Positions 1 through 6,847 are shown, counted from the first letter of the stretch. The stretch: 6,847 nucleotides of DNA from an uncultured Bacteroides sp. (GCA_900551645.1 URWP01000153.1:1-6847), one strand, 5' to 3'. Made by a program: numbers and translations. The notes: generated by a model not told the origin, from the letters alone.

Positions 1-1321
1 CAGTAGTCGGGCCCATAGAACCGCAAGCCATTCCCTGCGGAGTCTTGGCAGGACCAGCGTAATAAATCGGATGATCTTTAATATACTGAGGCAGGTCTTC
101 ACCACGGTCCAGACGTTCTTTCAGCTTAGCGTGAGCAATATCACGGCCAACAATGATGGTTCCGTTCAAAGACAGACGGGTTGCTACCGGATATTTATCC
201 AGTTCAGCCAAAATTTCCGGCATCGGACGGTTCAGATCAATCTTCACTGCATTACCTTCGCCAGCCTGACGCAGTTCTTCCGGAATCAGTTCACCCGGAT
301 TTGAGTCCAGTTTTTCAATCCAAATACCGTCTTTATTGATCTTACAACGGATGTTACGGTCAGCAGAGCAAGAAACTCCCAAACCTACAGGACAAGAAGC
401 ACCGTGACGAGGCAAACGGATGATGCGTACATCGTGAGCATAATATTTACCACCGAACTGTGCACCCAGACCAATGCGGTGAGCTTCTTCAAGAACCTGT
501 TTTTCCAATTCTACATCGCGGAATGCACGACCGTATTCGTTACCGGTAGTCGGCAGATTGTCATAGAAACGAGTAGAAGCCAGTTTCACGGTCAACAGGT
601 TCTTCTCGGCTGAAGTACCACCGATTACGAAAGCAATATGATAAGGAGGACAAGCAGCAGTACCCAGTGTCTTCATCTTTTCTACCAGGAACGGAACCAG
701 TGTAGCCGGATTCAGGATTGCCTTGGTTTCCTGATACAGATAAGTCTTATTGGCAGAACCACCACCCTTTGTCACACAAAGAAATTCATACTCCATACCC
801 TGAGTAGCTTCGATATCAATCTGAGCAGGCAGGTTACAACGGGTGTTGACTTCTTCGTACATGGTCAACGGAGCATTCTGTGAATAACGCAGATTCTCTT
901 CGGTATATGTCTTGTAAACACCCAGTGACAAGGCTTCTTCATCACAATATCCGGTCCATACCTGCTGACCTTTTTCACCGTGGATAATAGCGGTACCTGT
1001 ATCCTGACAGAAAGGAAGAACACCTTTGGCTGCCACTTCTGCATTACGCAAGAAAGTCAAGGCTACATACTTATCGTTGTCACTAGCTTCCGGGTCACTC
1101 AGAATCTTAGCAACCTGTTCGTTGTGAGAACGGCGCAACATGAATGAAACATCGCGGAAAGCCGCATTGGCCATCGCTGTCAGACCTTCTTTCTCAATTT
1201 TCAGGATAGGTTTTCCTTCAAACTCGCTTACAGAGACATAATCTTTGGTAAGCAGATAGTATTCAGTAGTATCTTTTCCGTGTTCGAACATCGGCTGATA
1301 CTTGAATTCAGGTGTTGCCAT
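1..1321 (-). CDS. fum: Class I fumarate hydratase (4Fe-4S), C-terminus cut off by the window edge
   Basis: This enzyme reversibly converts malate to fumarate in the cytoplasm. In Bacteroides it serves the reductive branch leading to succinate. The first 440 codons are present, and class I enzymes are about 540-550 residues, so roughly 100 residues lie outside the window. The three cysteines expected to bind the 4Fe-4S cluster are C105 (in FCQDTGT), C224 (in AACPPY) and C318 (in GVSCSA), the positions I recall for E. coli FumA. D107, R145, H306, R393 and T439 line up with active-site residues I recall from the Leishmania class I structure (constant offset of 28). The later Arg and Lys of the C-terminal domain are beyond the edge. 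The ATG at 1321 is chosen because the protein begins MATPEFKYQP, as in relatives, and a promoter -7 box lies 38 bases upstream. There is no Shine-Dalgarno, only an A-rich leader. Class I fumarases are oxygen- and superoxide-sensitive. The family is certain; the choice between fumA and fumB naming is not meaningful here. Confidence 0.97.
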   Translation of the reverse strand, partial: MATPEFKYQPMFEHGKDTTEYYLLTKDYVSVSEFEGKPILKIEKEGLTAMANAAFRDVSFMLRRSHNEQVAKILSDPEASDNDKYVALTFLRNAEVAAKGVLPFCQDTGTAIIHGEKGQQVWTGYCDEEALSLGVYKTYTEENLRYSQNAPLTMYEEVNTRCNLPAQIDIEATQGMEYEFLCVTKGGGSANKTYLYQETKAILNPATLVPFLVEKMKTLGTAACPPYHIAFVIGGTSAEKNLLTVKLASTRFYDNLPTTGNEYGRAFRDVELEKQVLEEAHRIGLGAQFGGKYYAHDVRIIRLPRHGASCPVGLGVSCSADRNIRCKINKDGIWIEKLDSNPGELIPEELRQAGEGNAVKIDLNRPMPEILAELDKYPVATRLSLNGTIIVGRDIAHAKLKERLDRGEDLPQYIKDHPIYYAGPAKTPQGMACGSMGPTT

Positions 1322-1358
1322 AATTGAATGTTTTAAAATGTTAGTTATCGTTTGAAAG

Positions 1359-1366
1359 CAAAGGTA
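1359..1366 (-). promoter_or_regulatory. Promoter -7 box for fumarase
   Basis: The minus strand reads TACCTTTG, an exact match to the Bacteroides -7 consensus TAnnTTTG, in the 101-base gap between the upstream tlpA-like gene and the fumarase start. It predicts a leader of about 30 bases. No TTTG (-33) box is found 19-21 bases upstream; that stretch is A-rich (GGAAAAAA). The call rests on the -7 box and its placement. Confidence 0.6.
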
Positions 1367-1422
1367 CAAAGTAATATTGAATTTTTTCCTTAATTAGCGT
1401 AAAAATCTTTTCCAATACCTGC

Positions 1423-3198
1423 TTACTGTCCCATGGCACGCAACAAATCTTTACGAAGCACATCCACTCCCGGAAAACCGACATAGCGGGCCAACAATTT
1501 ACCGTCATAACCGATAACCAGATACCCGGGAATTCCTGTAATGCCATAAGATTTACACAGATAGTCCCACTGCGGTTTCGATAACCGGTAATGAACACCA
1601 TTCATTCCGGAAACAGCACCACGCCAGACCAGTTCCGGTGAAGTAGGTCCTGTCAAATAAATATAAACAATATCTTTTCCTGACAGACTTTCCTTCAATG
1701 GACGCATAGCAGTGAAACTCTTCTTACACGGTCCACACCAAGTTGCCCAAAAATCCAACAGAACAGCCTGTCCACGATGTGCCGAAAGAATAGCAGGCAG
1801 TATATCAGCTCCTTGCACTAAAGTATCCAAGTACTCTACCACATGCCCTTTCATCGCCTTTTCACGGGCCACAAGTATTTCTACTTGCTTTATTTTTTCA
1901 GAAGTAAAATCCCGTACTTCAGATATCTGTATCTTCTCCAACTTTTTTTTATCTACCGATGTCAGCCCTTTCTTATCCATACAACTGTAAATAACCGCAC
2001 GAGCTGTAGTTACATCCTTCCATAACTGAGAAGGCTCACGTAACTTACTTACGGCATCCTGATAATCGGCATATCGATAGCCATACCAACCCAAAGAACC
2101 GTCAGATTCATCAGGTACTATACCACGTTGAGCCAACAAACGGCAGAAGTCAATATCCCAGTTGGTCATCACATAGTTCCGGAACACCTGACTCACCTTC
2201 TTATCGTGCATCAATGCGTTTTTCTTTTTATCTACCCGTGAAACAAGTGATACCTGATAATCTTCGACAGGCATCTCCTTCATTTCTTTCCGTTCATCCG
2301 GAGTCAGGAACTCTTCCACCTCCAACGGATATCCCCACGTAGCCAGTTCAGTATTCAATGCTTCACAGCTTCCCGTATACCATGCTTTCTGCCGGTTACG
2401 GAACGTTTTCTTCAACAAACCCGAAGCAGACATACTGAGCCGTGGCAAATGGATATATACCATCATCTCCTCTCCCGGTAACATAAGAAGATTCAAAAAA
2501 GCTCCATTAACTTGTAAACGTGCAGGAGTCCCAGTCAACAGATTCGTTTCGATATGGAAAGCACCGTCCGGCAAAATTTTTACCGGCTTTGTCCAAGTAT
2601 CCGGAAACATCCAGTCAGCAGGATGAAGAGTCATTTCAATTTCCATAGAAGGATCATACCCTAACAGATAACCGTTAATTATGTTCCTTCCGACTTTCAA
2701 TGCAGGCGTCGGAAGTTCAGTATCGGCGACAAAAGACTGATTTTCCAGGAAACTGGGCAGATACACGTAAGGTTCTTTGTCTACCAACTGAATACCCCAG
2801 ATTTTCCAATTGAAATCCTTTTCTACAAAGTTAATTTCATGGGTATCACGAGGAACAGGTTCGAAAGATAAAGTCACATAGCTATGTCCGGATGCCGGAA
2901 TCACATCGGGTTCAGTCAAACCATCAATAGAAACCTTATCGGTCTCACGTAACCGGAACGAAGCATTTCCAGCCATCAGAAACGTATTCGAAGAAAGTAC
3001 CAGTGGTTCACCGGGATTTCCATACATCACAGCATCTACCTGAGTATGGGCATCGGTCAAGATGATTTTCCGGATTTCAATCTTCGATGTATTCGTTGCA
3101 ATAAAGCACGGATGCTCCACTTCTCTCCGTTCAGACACAGCAGCTTCTACACTTATACACAGCAACCAAACGAAACAAAACACCCACAAACTTCTCAT
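1423..3198 (-). CDS. Secreted TlpA-like thioredoxin-fold protein (putative thiol:disulfide oxidoreductase)
   Basis: The protein has 591 residues. Residues 1-20 form a signal peptide: an Arg, a hydrophobic core (LWVFCFVWLLCI), then a VEA/A cleavage site near residue 19. C14 follows W-L-L, which is a poor lipobox, so a soluble periplasmic protein is favoured over a lipoprotein. Residues about 40-250 look beta-rich, about 260-455 are charged and probably helical, and about 460-591 form a thioredoxin domain. That domain has the redox motif WCGPC (C488 and C491) after FWAT, and a cis-proline loop TGIPGY (P557) followed by VIGYDGK. These are hallmarks of the TlpA/ResA-like group common in Bacteroides, which reduce or exchange disulfides outside the cytoplasm. 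The substrate is unknown. C548, near the cis-Pro loop, and several N-terminal cysteines (C31, C278, C352, C406) are further possible thiols. It is the third gene of the hflX operon, 17 bases after the DUF4954-type gene, with an AGGAGG ribosome binding site. No hairpin terminator is seen after its stop. Confidence 0.9.
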   Translation of the reverse strand: MRSLWVFCFVWLLCISVEAAVSERREVEHPCFIATNTSKIEIRKIILTDAHTQVDAVMYGNPGEPLVLSSNTFLMAGNASFRLRETDKVSIDGLTEPDVIPASGHSYVTLSFEPVPRDTHEINFVEKDFNWKIWGIQLVDKEPYVYLPSFLENQSFVADTELPTPALKVGRNIINGYLLGYDPSMEIEMTLHPADWMFPDTWTKPVKILPDGAFHIETNLLTGTPARLQVNGAFLNLLMLPGEEMMVYIHLPRLSMSASGLLKKTFRNRQKAWYTGSCEALNTELATWGYPLEVEEFLTPDERKEMKEMPVEDYQVSLVSRVDKKKNALMHDKKVSQVFRNYVMTNWDIDFCRLLAQRGIVPDESDGSLGWYGYRYADYQDAVSKLREPSQLWKDVTTARAVIYSCMDKKGLTSVDKKKLEKIQISEVRDFTSEKIKQVEILVAREKAMKGHVVEYLDTLVQGADILPAILSAHRGQAVLLDFWATWCGPCKKSFTAMRPLKESLSGKDIVYIYLTGPTSPELVWRGAVSGMNGVHYRLSKPQWDYLCKSYGITGIPGYLVIGYDGKLLARYVGFPGVDVLRKDLLRAMGQ

Positions 3199-3203
3199 TA
3201 CAT

Positions 3204-3209
3204 CCTCCT
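3204..3209 (-). promoter_or_regulatory. Strong Shine-Dalgarno for the tlpA-like gene
   Basis: The minus strand reads AAAGGAGG, then ATGTA, then the ATG start at 3198, so AGGAGG sits 5 bases from the start. This fixes the start codon. It is unusual here because the other two visible starts have no such sequence, and Bacteroidota generally make little use of it. The spacer itself contains ATG directly followed by TAA (3203-3198), which overlaps the true start by one base. Confidence 0.8.
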
Positions 3210-3215
3210 TTATCT

Positions 3216-5207
3216 TTATAACAGATTATCCAATCGAGCTATCAGTTCATTTCCCAATTCAGTTTTTACGCGGATATGTTCCAACACAGCCGTAACAAAC
3301 GGATTACTTTCGAAAGCGCCACGCACCTGTTCAAAATCAAGTTCCTGTTCCCTTCGGGTTCCGTCGGCTCCGAATCCGGTCATCGAACTCAACGAGAACT
3401 CTTTACGGGCATCTTCATACAACATTTTATCCAAATCAACAACTGATTGCTGCCATTGCTTCACAATCGAGACGATATCTTCTGCTGTTATCCGGGACGC
3501 ATCCAACTGATAAAAATCCAACATTTTCTCATATGCCCACGTCCACTCATACGTATAATAATTCCGATGCATCTCAGTAAACTGCCTGTGTATCTCCGTA
3601 ACCGTAGTCAGACTCCCTGTCTCGATTTCCTGCATCAGACGTTCCACTTCACTTTTAGGAGCAATCAGCCCGGAAACATCTACCCACTCTCCGCTTCCAA
3701 TTGGAGTATCCGGCTGCAAACGAGCCCGAATTTCCTCGTCACTGGAAAAATGAAGGTTCTCCAATCGTTTGATAATCGAATTCCCCAAAAACTTATGGAC
3801 TGCCATTTCATAGAGTCTCACTCCTTTATTTAAGGCAGAATTCCGGATTTTCGCGCTTTGGTAGGAATAGATTTCTGAGGTTTCTCCCGATACTCTGGAT
3901 AAATTCTTCAGAATTGCACGCCCCGTCATCATCTTCTGGATGGTATAAGGACTCAAAAGATTATAATTAATCTGGTCCAACCTGTCCGGATCCTTGCGCT
4001 TATCTCGCTTCGGCCACTTCTGAGCATCACGGATAGTACCTACACTACGCAGATTCACTCCTGGTGCCAGATAAGTGGTATTTTTTTCTTCTATCAGATA
4101 AGAAAAAGGCAGATTAGACGTATCCGGATGTTTCACATGTCGGCCCATCACCAAAGAAAATGCACCGATACGTGCCGGCCACAACAGGTAAGAATCAGAA
4201 GTAGTCTTGGCCCCTCGCTCCAAAGCACCTTGATGAATCGGCCCTAACTTATACATATGGTTACTCTGATTCGAACCGGAACCGGCATTCATGAACGAGA
4301 ACATTCCGGCTATCAGCAAAGTAGATTTATGGTGTGTCACCGTAAAAGGTCCGGCAAAAATAGCACAAGCCTCGCCGTTCTCCTCCTGACAATTGCTGAA
4401 GAACAAAGAATCAGAAGCCGAGTAATTATGTCCCATGTGACAAGCCTGTCCCACAAAACAACGGGACAGCATCGTACCGTCTTCCACATTCGAACCGCTG
4501 GAAATAATGAAGTCATCACAAATGACACCTACACCTACATGTATCGGATCATACTCGTTACTGTTGATACTTCCGTTTTTCAAGCGGCTGGTACCTTCTA
4601 TCTGGCAATAATCCCCAACAAAGACATTCTTGATATAGCCAGCATCCACGATGGTAACATGGCTACCTATCTGCCCTCTATCCGAAGTACGTTCCTTCAC
4701 ATAAGCCTGTACAATTTCCTTCATACGCTCAATCAGTTGCGGACGATGTCTGTACAATGCCATGATATAAGCCTCGTGTGCCGAAAGACAGTCATGAATC
4801 ATCACCTCACGTCCTCCCGTTTCATTCAACACAGAAACTTCCACACCATTCCCGAAACTGTTTTCTCTATCTACCAGGATAATGTCTACATTCTCAATGA
4901 ATGTATCATGACCAATTGTATAATTGGCAATATAATTCTTTACATTCTCAATACAGCAGTTATCGCCTACGGTCACATTGTGTAAGGTCACACGGCACAA
5001 ACCGGCATGTTTACTTATTCCCCCCGGCAATTGAAATTCTTTTTCAAACACTCCTAAACGGATGTTACCGGAAAAACGGGTATAGTGAACATGAACAGGC
5101 GTAAAATTCTCAGCTACCTGTACATTCTCCCATGAATCAGCTACACAAAGTTGCTTTTCCAGCTGAGCAATCTCAGCCGGAGTCAGTAAACGATAAGTTG
5201 TTGTCAT
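3216..5207 (-). CDS. DUF4954-type hexapeptide-repeat (left-handed beta-helix) protein, function unknown
   Basis: The protein has 663 residues, begins MTTTYRLLTP and has no signal peptide or membrane segment, so it is probably cytoplasmic. I recognise it from its overall sequence as the Bacteroidota DUF4954 family. Residues about 75-110 and 180-290 show the [LIV]-G-x4 rhythm of left-handed beta-helix proteins (TVGDNC, TIGHDT, QIGSHV, FVGDYC, FVGQAC), as in sugar and acyl transferases. A central stretch, about 257-360, is rich in His, Gly and Asn: H257, H260, H292, H293, the motif SGSNQSNHMYKLGP with H317, H325, and GRHVKHP. It looks like a binding or catalytic site. Residues about 420-663 are helical and charged, with no motif I know. 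The start at 5207 is preferred over an in-frame ATG at 5270 because it lies 4 bases after the hflX stop, behind a purine run (GAAGAAGAA, 5218-5226); the longer form would add 21 unlikely residues inside hflX. The closeness suggests translational coupling to hflX. Substrate and reaction are unknown. Confidence 0.88.
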   Translation of the reverse strand: MTTTYRLLTPAEIAQLEKQLCVADSWENVQVAENFTPVHVHYTRFSGNIRLGVFEKEFQLPGGISKHAGLCRVTLHNVTVGDNCCIENVKNYIANYTIGHDTFIENVDIILVDRENSFGNGVEVSVLNETGGREVMIHDCLSAHEAYIMALYRHRPQLIERMKEIVQAYVKERTSDRGQIGSHVTIVDAGYIKNVFVGDYCQIEGTSRLKNGSINSNEYDPIHVGVGVICDDFIISSGSNVEDGTMLSRCFVGQACHMGHNYSASDSLFFSNCQEENGEACAIFAGPFTVTHHKSTLLIAGMFSFMNAGSGSNQSNHMYKLGPIHQGALERGAKTTSDSYLLWPARIGAFSLVMGRHVKHPDTSNLPFSYLIEEKNTTYLAPGVNLRSVGTIRDAQKWPKRDKRKDPDRLDQINYNLLSPYTIQKMMTGRAILKNLSRVSGETSEIYSYQSAKIRNSALNKGVRLYEMAVHKFLGNSIIKRLENLHFSSDEEIRARLQPDTPIGSGEWVDVSGLIAPKSEVERLMQEIETGSLTTVTEIHRQFTEMHRNYYTYEWTWAYEKMLDFYQLDASRITAEDIVSIVKQWQQSVVDLDKMLYEDARKEFSLSSMTGFGADGTRREQELDFEQVRGAFESNPFVTAVLEHIRVKTELGNELIARLDNLL

Positions 5208-5211
5208 AATA

Positions 5212-6471
5212 CTATTGTTCTTCTTCGTAAGATTGATACAGAAAATCATTGTACGGATATTTCTGTACATGAAGTTCCTTTACCTTCTTATATAAACGTT
5301 CTCTTAATTCTTCAATATTCACCTTGTTTTTGGCTGAAATGAAGATACAATTATCATTCAATTTAGCCATCCAAGTATTCATCAATTCTTCTAAGGTAAT
5401 ATTTTCCTTGGTTTTCGGAGTCAGATCATCCTCAGCCTTTTGAACATAGGTATAAGCATCAATCTTATTGAAAATAATCATGGTCGGTTTCCCTGCCGCA
5501 CCTAAATCAGCGATGGTTTTGTCCACAATCTGAATCTGTTCTTCAAAATCCGGATGAGATATATCCACTACATGCACCAACAAATCCGCTTCACGTACTT
5601 CATCCAACGTCGATTTGAAAGATTCCACCAGATCTGTAGGAAGTTTACGGATAAATCCTACTGTATCAGACAACAAGAAAGGCAGATTCTCTATAATCAC
5701 CTTACGTACTGTAGTATCTAAGGTAGCAAAAAGCTTGTTCTCTGCAAATACCTCACTCTTGGCTAAAAGATTCATTAATGTAGACTTACCTACGTTTGTG
5801 TAACCCACCAAAGCCACACGAATCAAGCGTCCACGGTTCTTTCGCTGGGTAGATTTCTGCGTATCAATTTCAGCCAAACGCTGTTTCAGTAATGACATAC
5901 GGTTCAGAATGATACGACGGTCCATTTCCAACTGAGTTTCACCCGGACCACGCAATCCCACCGAACCTTTTCCTCCACCGGCACCGGAACCACCTCCCTG
6001 TCGTTCCAAGTGTGTCCACAAACGTTGCAGACGAGGCAACATGTATTTGTATTGAGCCAGTTCCACCTGCGTCTTAGCATTAGCAGTCTGAGCGCGCATG
6101 GCAAAAATATCCAAAATCAACGAAGTACGGTCCAATATCTTCACCTTCAGTTCACCTTCAATATTTCGTATCTGTTTGGCAGAAAGTTCATCATCGAAAA
6201 TGACCATACCTATTTCAGTCTCTTCCGATTCATTCTGCAATTCCAAGTATTCCTTGATTTCCTGCAACTTCCCTTTACCTACATACGTTACCGAATTAGG
6301 TGTATCCAGCTTCTGCGTAAACCGTTTTACGACTTCTGCCCCGGCTGTTTCTGCCAGAAAAGCCAGTTCATCCAGATACTCGTTCGTTTTACGTTCATCT
6401 TGGGTTTGGGTTATCAGACCCACCAGCACAGCCTTCTCAGTCTGTGCTTCAGAAATTACAAATTCTTTCAT
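5212..6471 (-). CDS. hflX: GTPase HflX (ribosome-associated, ribosome-splitting factor family)
   Basis: The protein has 419 residues, close to the usual family length (E. coli about 426). The N-terminal HflX domain (about 15-200) includes the nucleotide-contacting YVGKGK region, DRTSLILDIFA, and the glycine-rich loop GGGSGAGGGKGS leading into the family signature RGPGETQLEMDRR (174-186). A helix pair then joins the GTPase domain, which has G1 GYTNVGKST (223-231), a G2 Thr in LDTTVRK (about 253), G3 DTVGF (269-273), G4 NKID (335-338) and G5 SAK (379-381). All GTP-binding motifs are intact. In other bacteria HflX binds 50S subunits and splits stalled or hibernating 70S ribosomes after stress such as heat or antibiotics. 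It is the first gene of the probable operon, behind a good promoter and a leader of about 20 bases without Shine-Dalgarno. Its stop (TAG, 5214-5212) is 4 bases before the next start. Confidence 0.97.
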   Translation of the reverse strand: MKEFVISEAQTEKAVLVGLITQTQDERKTNEYLDELAFLAETAGAEVVKRFTQKLDTPNSVTYVGKGKLQEIKEYLELQNESEETEIGMVIFDDELSAKQIRNIEGELKVKILDRTSLILDIFAMRAQTANAKTQVELAQYKYMLPRLQRLWTHLERQGGGSGAGGGKGSVGLRGPGETQLEMDRRIILNRMSLLKQRLAEIDTQKSTQRKNRGRLIRVALVGYTNVGKSTLMNLLAKSEVFAENKLFATLDTTVRKVIIENLPFLLSDTVGFIRKLPTDLVESFKSTLDEVREADLLVHVVDISHPDFEEQIQIVDKTIADLGAAGKPTMIIFNKIDAYTYVQKAEDDLTPKTKENITLEELMNTWMAKLNDNCIFISAKNKVNIEELRERLYKKVKELHVQKYPYNDFLYQSYEEEQ

Positions 6472-6497
6472 TCAATCTATTTAAATTCTTAATCACG

Positions 6498-6530
6498 CAA
6501 ATATAACGAATTTTCTAACAAAAGAACAAA
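6498..6530 (-). promoter_or_regulatory. Bacteroides-type promoter for the hflX operon
   Basis: On the minus strand TTTG (6530-6527) is followed by 21 bases and then TATATTTG (6505-6498). This matches the Bacteroides sigma consensus TTTG-N19-21-TAnnTTTG in both boxes and in spacing. The -7 box ends 26 bases before the hflX ATG, so the predicted leader is about 20 bases. It is likely to drive hflX, the DUF4954-type gene and the tlpA-like gene together, as no other good promoter was found between them. Confidence 0.8.
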
Positions 6531-6549
6531 AGATTAAGTTGAGATTAAG
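6531..6549. repeat. Tandem 8-base direct repeat upstream of the hflX promoter
   Basis: AGATTAAG occurs at 6531-6538 and again at 6542-6549, an 11-base period (about one helical turn), directly upstream of the -33 box. A 7-base inverted copy, CTTAATC, lies at 6488-6494 just downstream of the -7 box. It could be a regulator site, but the words are AT-rich and short, so chance is possible. Confidence 0.4.
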
Positions 6550-6806
6550 CAGAATAAAAAGTCACAAAGTCTCTATCAGATATCAATGACACAATTATTA
6601 TGTAATTACGAATACTAACCCGATTATCGGTATCACGATTTCACAAAAAAGACAATATTTTAGCAAAGAGAGCTTTCTGATGAAAGAATATATTTCACCT
6701 TAAAAGAAGTAGTAAAGGACGGAAACTTTCTGTTCAGGCAGGCTAAAATTTATGCTTAAAAATAAATCTCTCTAGTCTTACGGCAGCCTCCTTTCCGTCA
6801 GGGTAT
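6550..6806. other. Intergenic stretch without a credible gene
   Basis: No reading frame longer than a few codons with a plausible start was found on either strand; for example, the ATGs at 6681 and 6752 end after 7 codons. The stretch is AT-rich. It contains a short palindrome, CCGATTATCGG (6620-6630), a small hairpin CTTTC-TGAT-GAAAG (6673-6686), and three nested inverted repeats between 6718 and 6799 that could fold as RNA. No second clear TAnnTTTG box was found on the minus strand. Confidence 0.6.
6718..6799 (-). other. Possible structured RNA element (nested inverted repeats)
   Basis: Read on the minus strand, three helices nest inside each other. GACGGAAA (6799-6792) pairs with TTTCCGTC (6725-6718). 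AGGCT (6789-6785) pairs with AGCCT (6744-6740). GAGATTTAT pairs with ATAAATTTT near the tip, including two G-U pairs. The element lies just downstream of the terminator of the gene to the right. It resembles no RNA family I can name, and AT-rich sequence gives such pairings by chance fairly often. Confidence 0.25.
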
Positions 6807-6841
6807 AAAAAAGCCCCGGACATCCTTGCGGAATCCGGGGC
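6807..6841 (-). terminator. Intrinsic terminator of the minus-strand gene to the right of the window
   Basis: On the minus strand GCCCCGGA (6841-6834) and TCCGGGGC (6820-6813) form a perfect 8-bp GC-rich stem with a 13-base loop, followed at once by six T (6812-6807). The T tract gives the direction: it ends transcription entering from beyond 6847. The plus-strand side reads CCTCAAG with no T run inside the window, so a two-way role is not supported. Confidence 0.9.
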
Positions 6842-6847
6842 CTCAAG

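Noticed and set aside
71..883. Three short plus-strand frames opposite the fumarase gene
   Set aside because: The minus-strand frame is an unmistakable fumarase with all cluster cysteines; these frames have no start signals or motifs.
1341..1601. 86-codon minus-strand frame overlapping the end of the tlpA-like gene
   Set aside because: It overlaps the conserved thioredoxin C-terminus in another frame and runs through the fumarase promoter, so it is not a gene.
3139..3198. Lipoprotein signal on the TlpA-like protein (C14)
   Set aside because: The residues before C14 are W-L-L, which do not fit the usual lipobox with a small residue before Cys, whereas a VEA/A signal peptidase I site fits well.
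3046..3510. 154-codon plus-strand frame spanning the tlpA-like/DUF4954 junction
   Set aside because: It runs antisense to two well-supported genes and their ribosome binding site, with a low-complexity, Ser-rich product unlike a folded protein.
4257..4985. 242-codon open frame on the plus strand
   Set aside because: It lies wholly inside the DUF4954-type gene on the opposite strand, has no promoter or ribosome site, and its protein has no recognisable motif. It is an antisense shadow.
5205..5270. Earlier in-frame start (ATG at 5270) for the DUF4954-type protein
   Set aside because: It would add 21 residues encoded inside hflX, while the ATG at 5207 follows the hflX stop by 4 bases and has a purine run at suitable distance.
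6813..6841. Inverted repeat at the right edge read as a repeat or attachment site
   Set aside because: The GC-rich 8-bp stem followed directly by a T run on the minus strand is fully explained as an intrinsic terminator.

Overview
The window looks like chromosomal DNA of a Bacteroides-type member of the Bacteroidota. Three things point there: AT-rich intergenic DNA with TAnnTTTG (-7) promoter boxes, two starts without a Shine-Dalgarno sequence, and a set of proteins whose style is typical of gut Bacteroidales (large TlpA-like periplasmic thioredoxin protein, DUF4954-type protein, class I fumarase). All recognised genes are on the minus strand, so the window is read from right to left.

Right edge (6472-6847): a strong intrinsic terminator at 6807-6841 ends a minus-strand gene lying outside the window. 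About 280 bases follow without a credible gene. They contain a possible nested RNA fold, a short palindrome, a tandem 8-base repeat and then a good Bacteroides promoter at 6498-6530.

Middle (1423-6471): a compact probable operon of three genes. hflX encodes a ribosome-associated GTPase. Four bases after its stop begins a 663-residue DUF4954-type protein of unknown function, built on hexapeptide-repeat (left-handed beta-helix) sequence. Seventeen bases further on is a secreted 591-residue protein with a C-terminal TlpA-like thioredoxin domain, preceded by an unusually strong Shine-Dalgarno sequence. The first two products should be cytoplasmic and the third extracytoplasmic.

Left (1-1321): the first 440 codons of a class I, iron-sulfur fumarate hydratase, with its own -7 box at 1359-1366. 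The gene runs off the left edge. It belongs to central metabolism, the reductive malate to fumarate to succinate branch used by Bacteroides, and is probably transcribed separately from the hflX operon, although no terminator is visible between them.

No mobile element, CRISPR array, tRNA or rRNA was seen. Most of the window is ordinary core genome. The least explained parts are the DUF4954-type protein with its His-rich conserved-looking centre, and the small regulatory signals around the operon.
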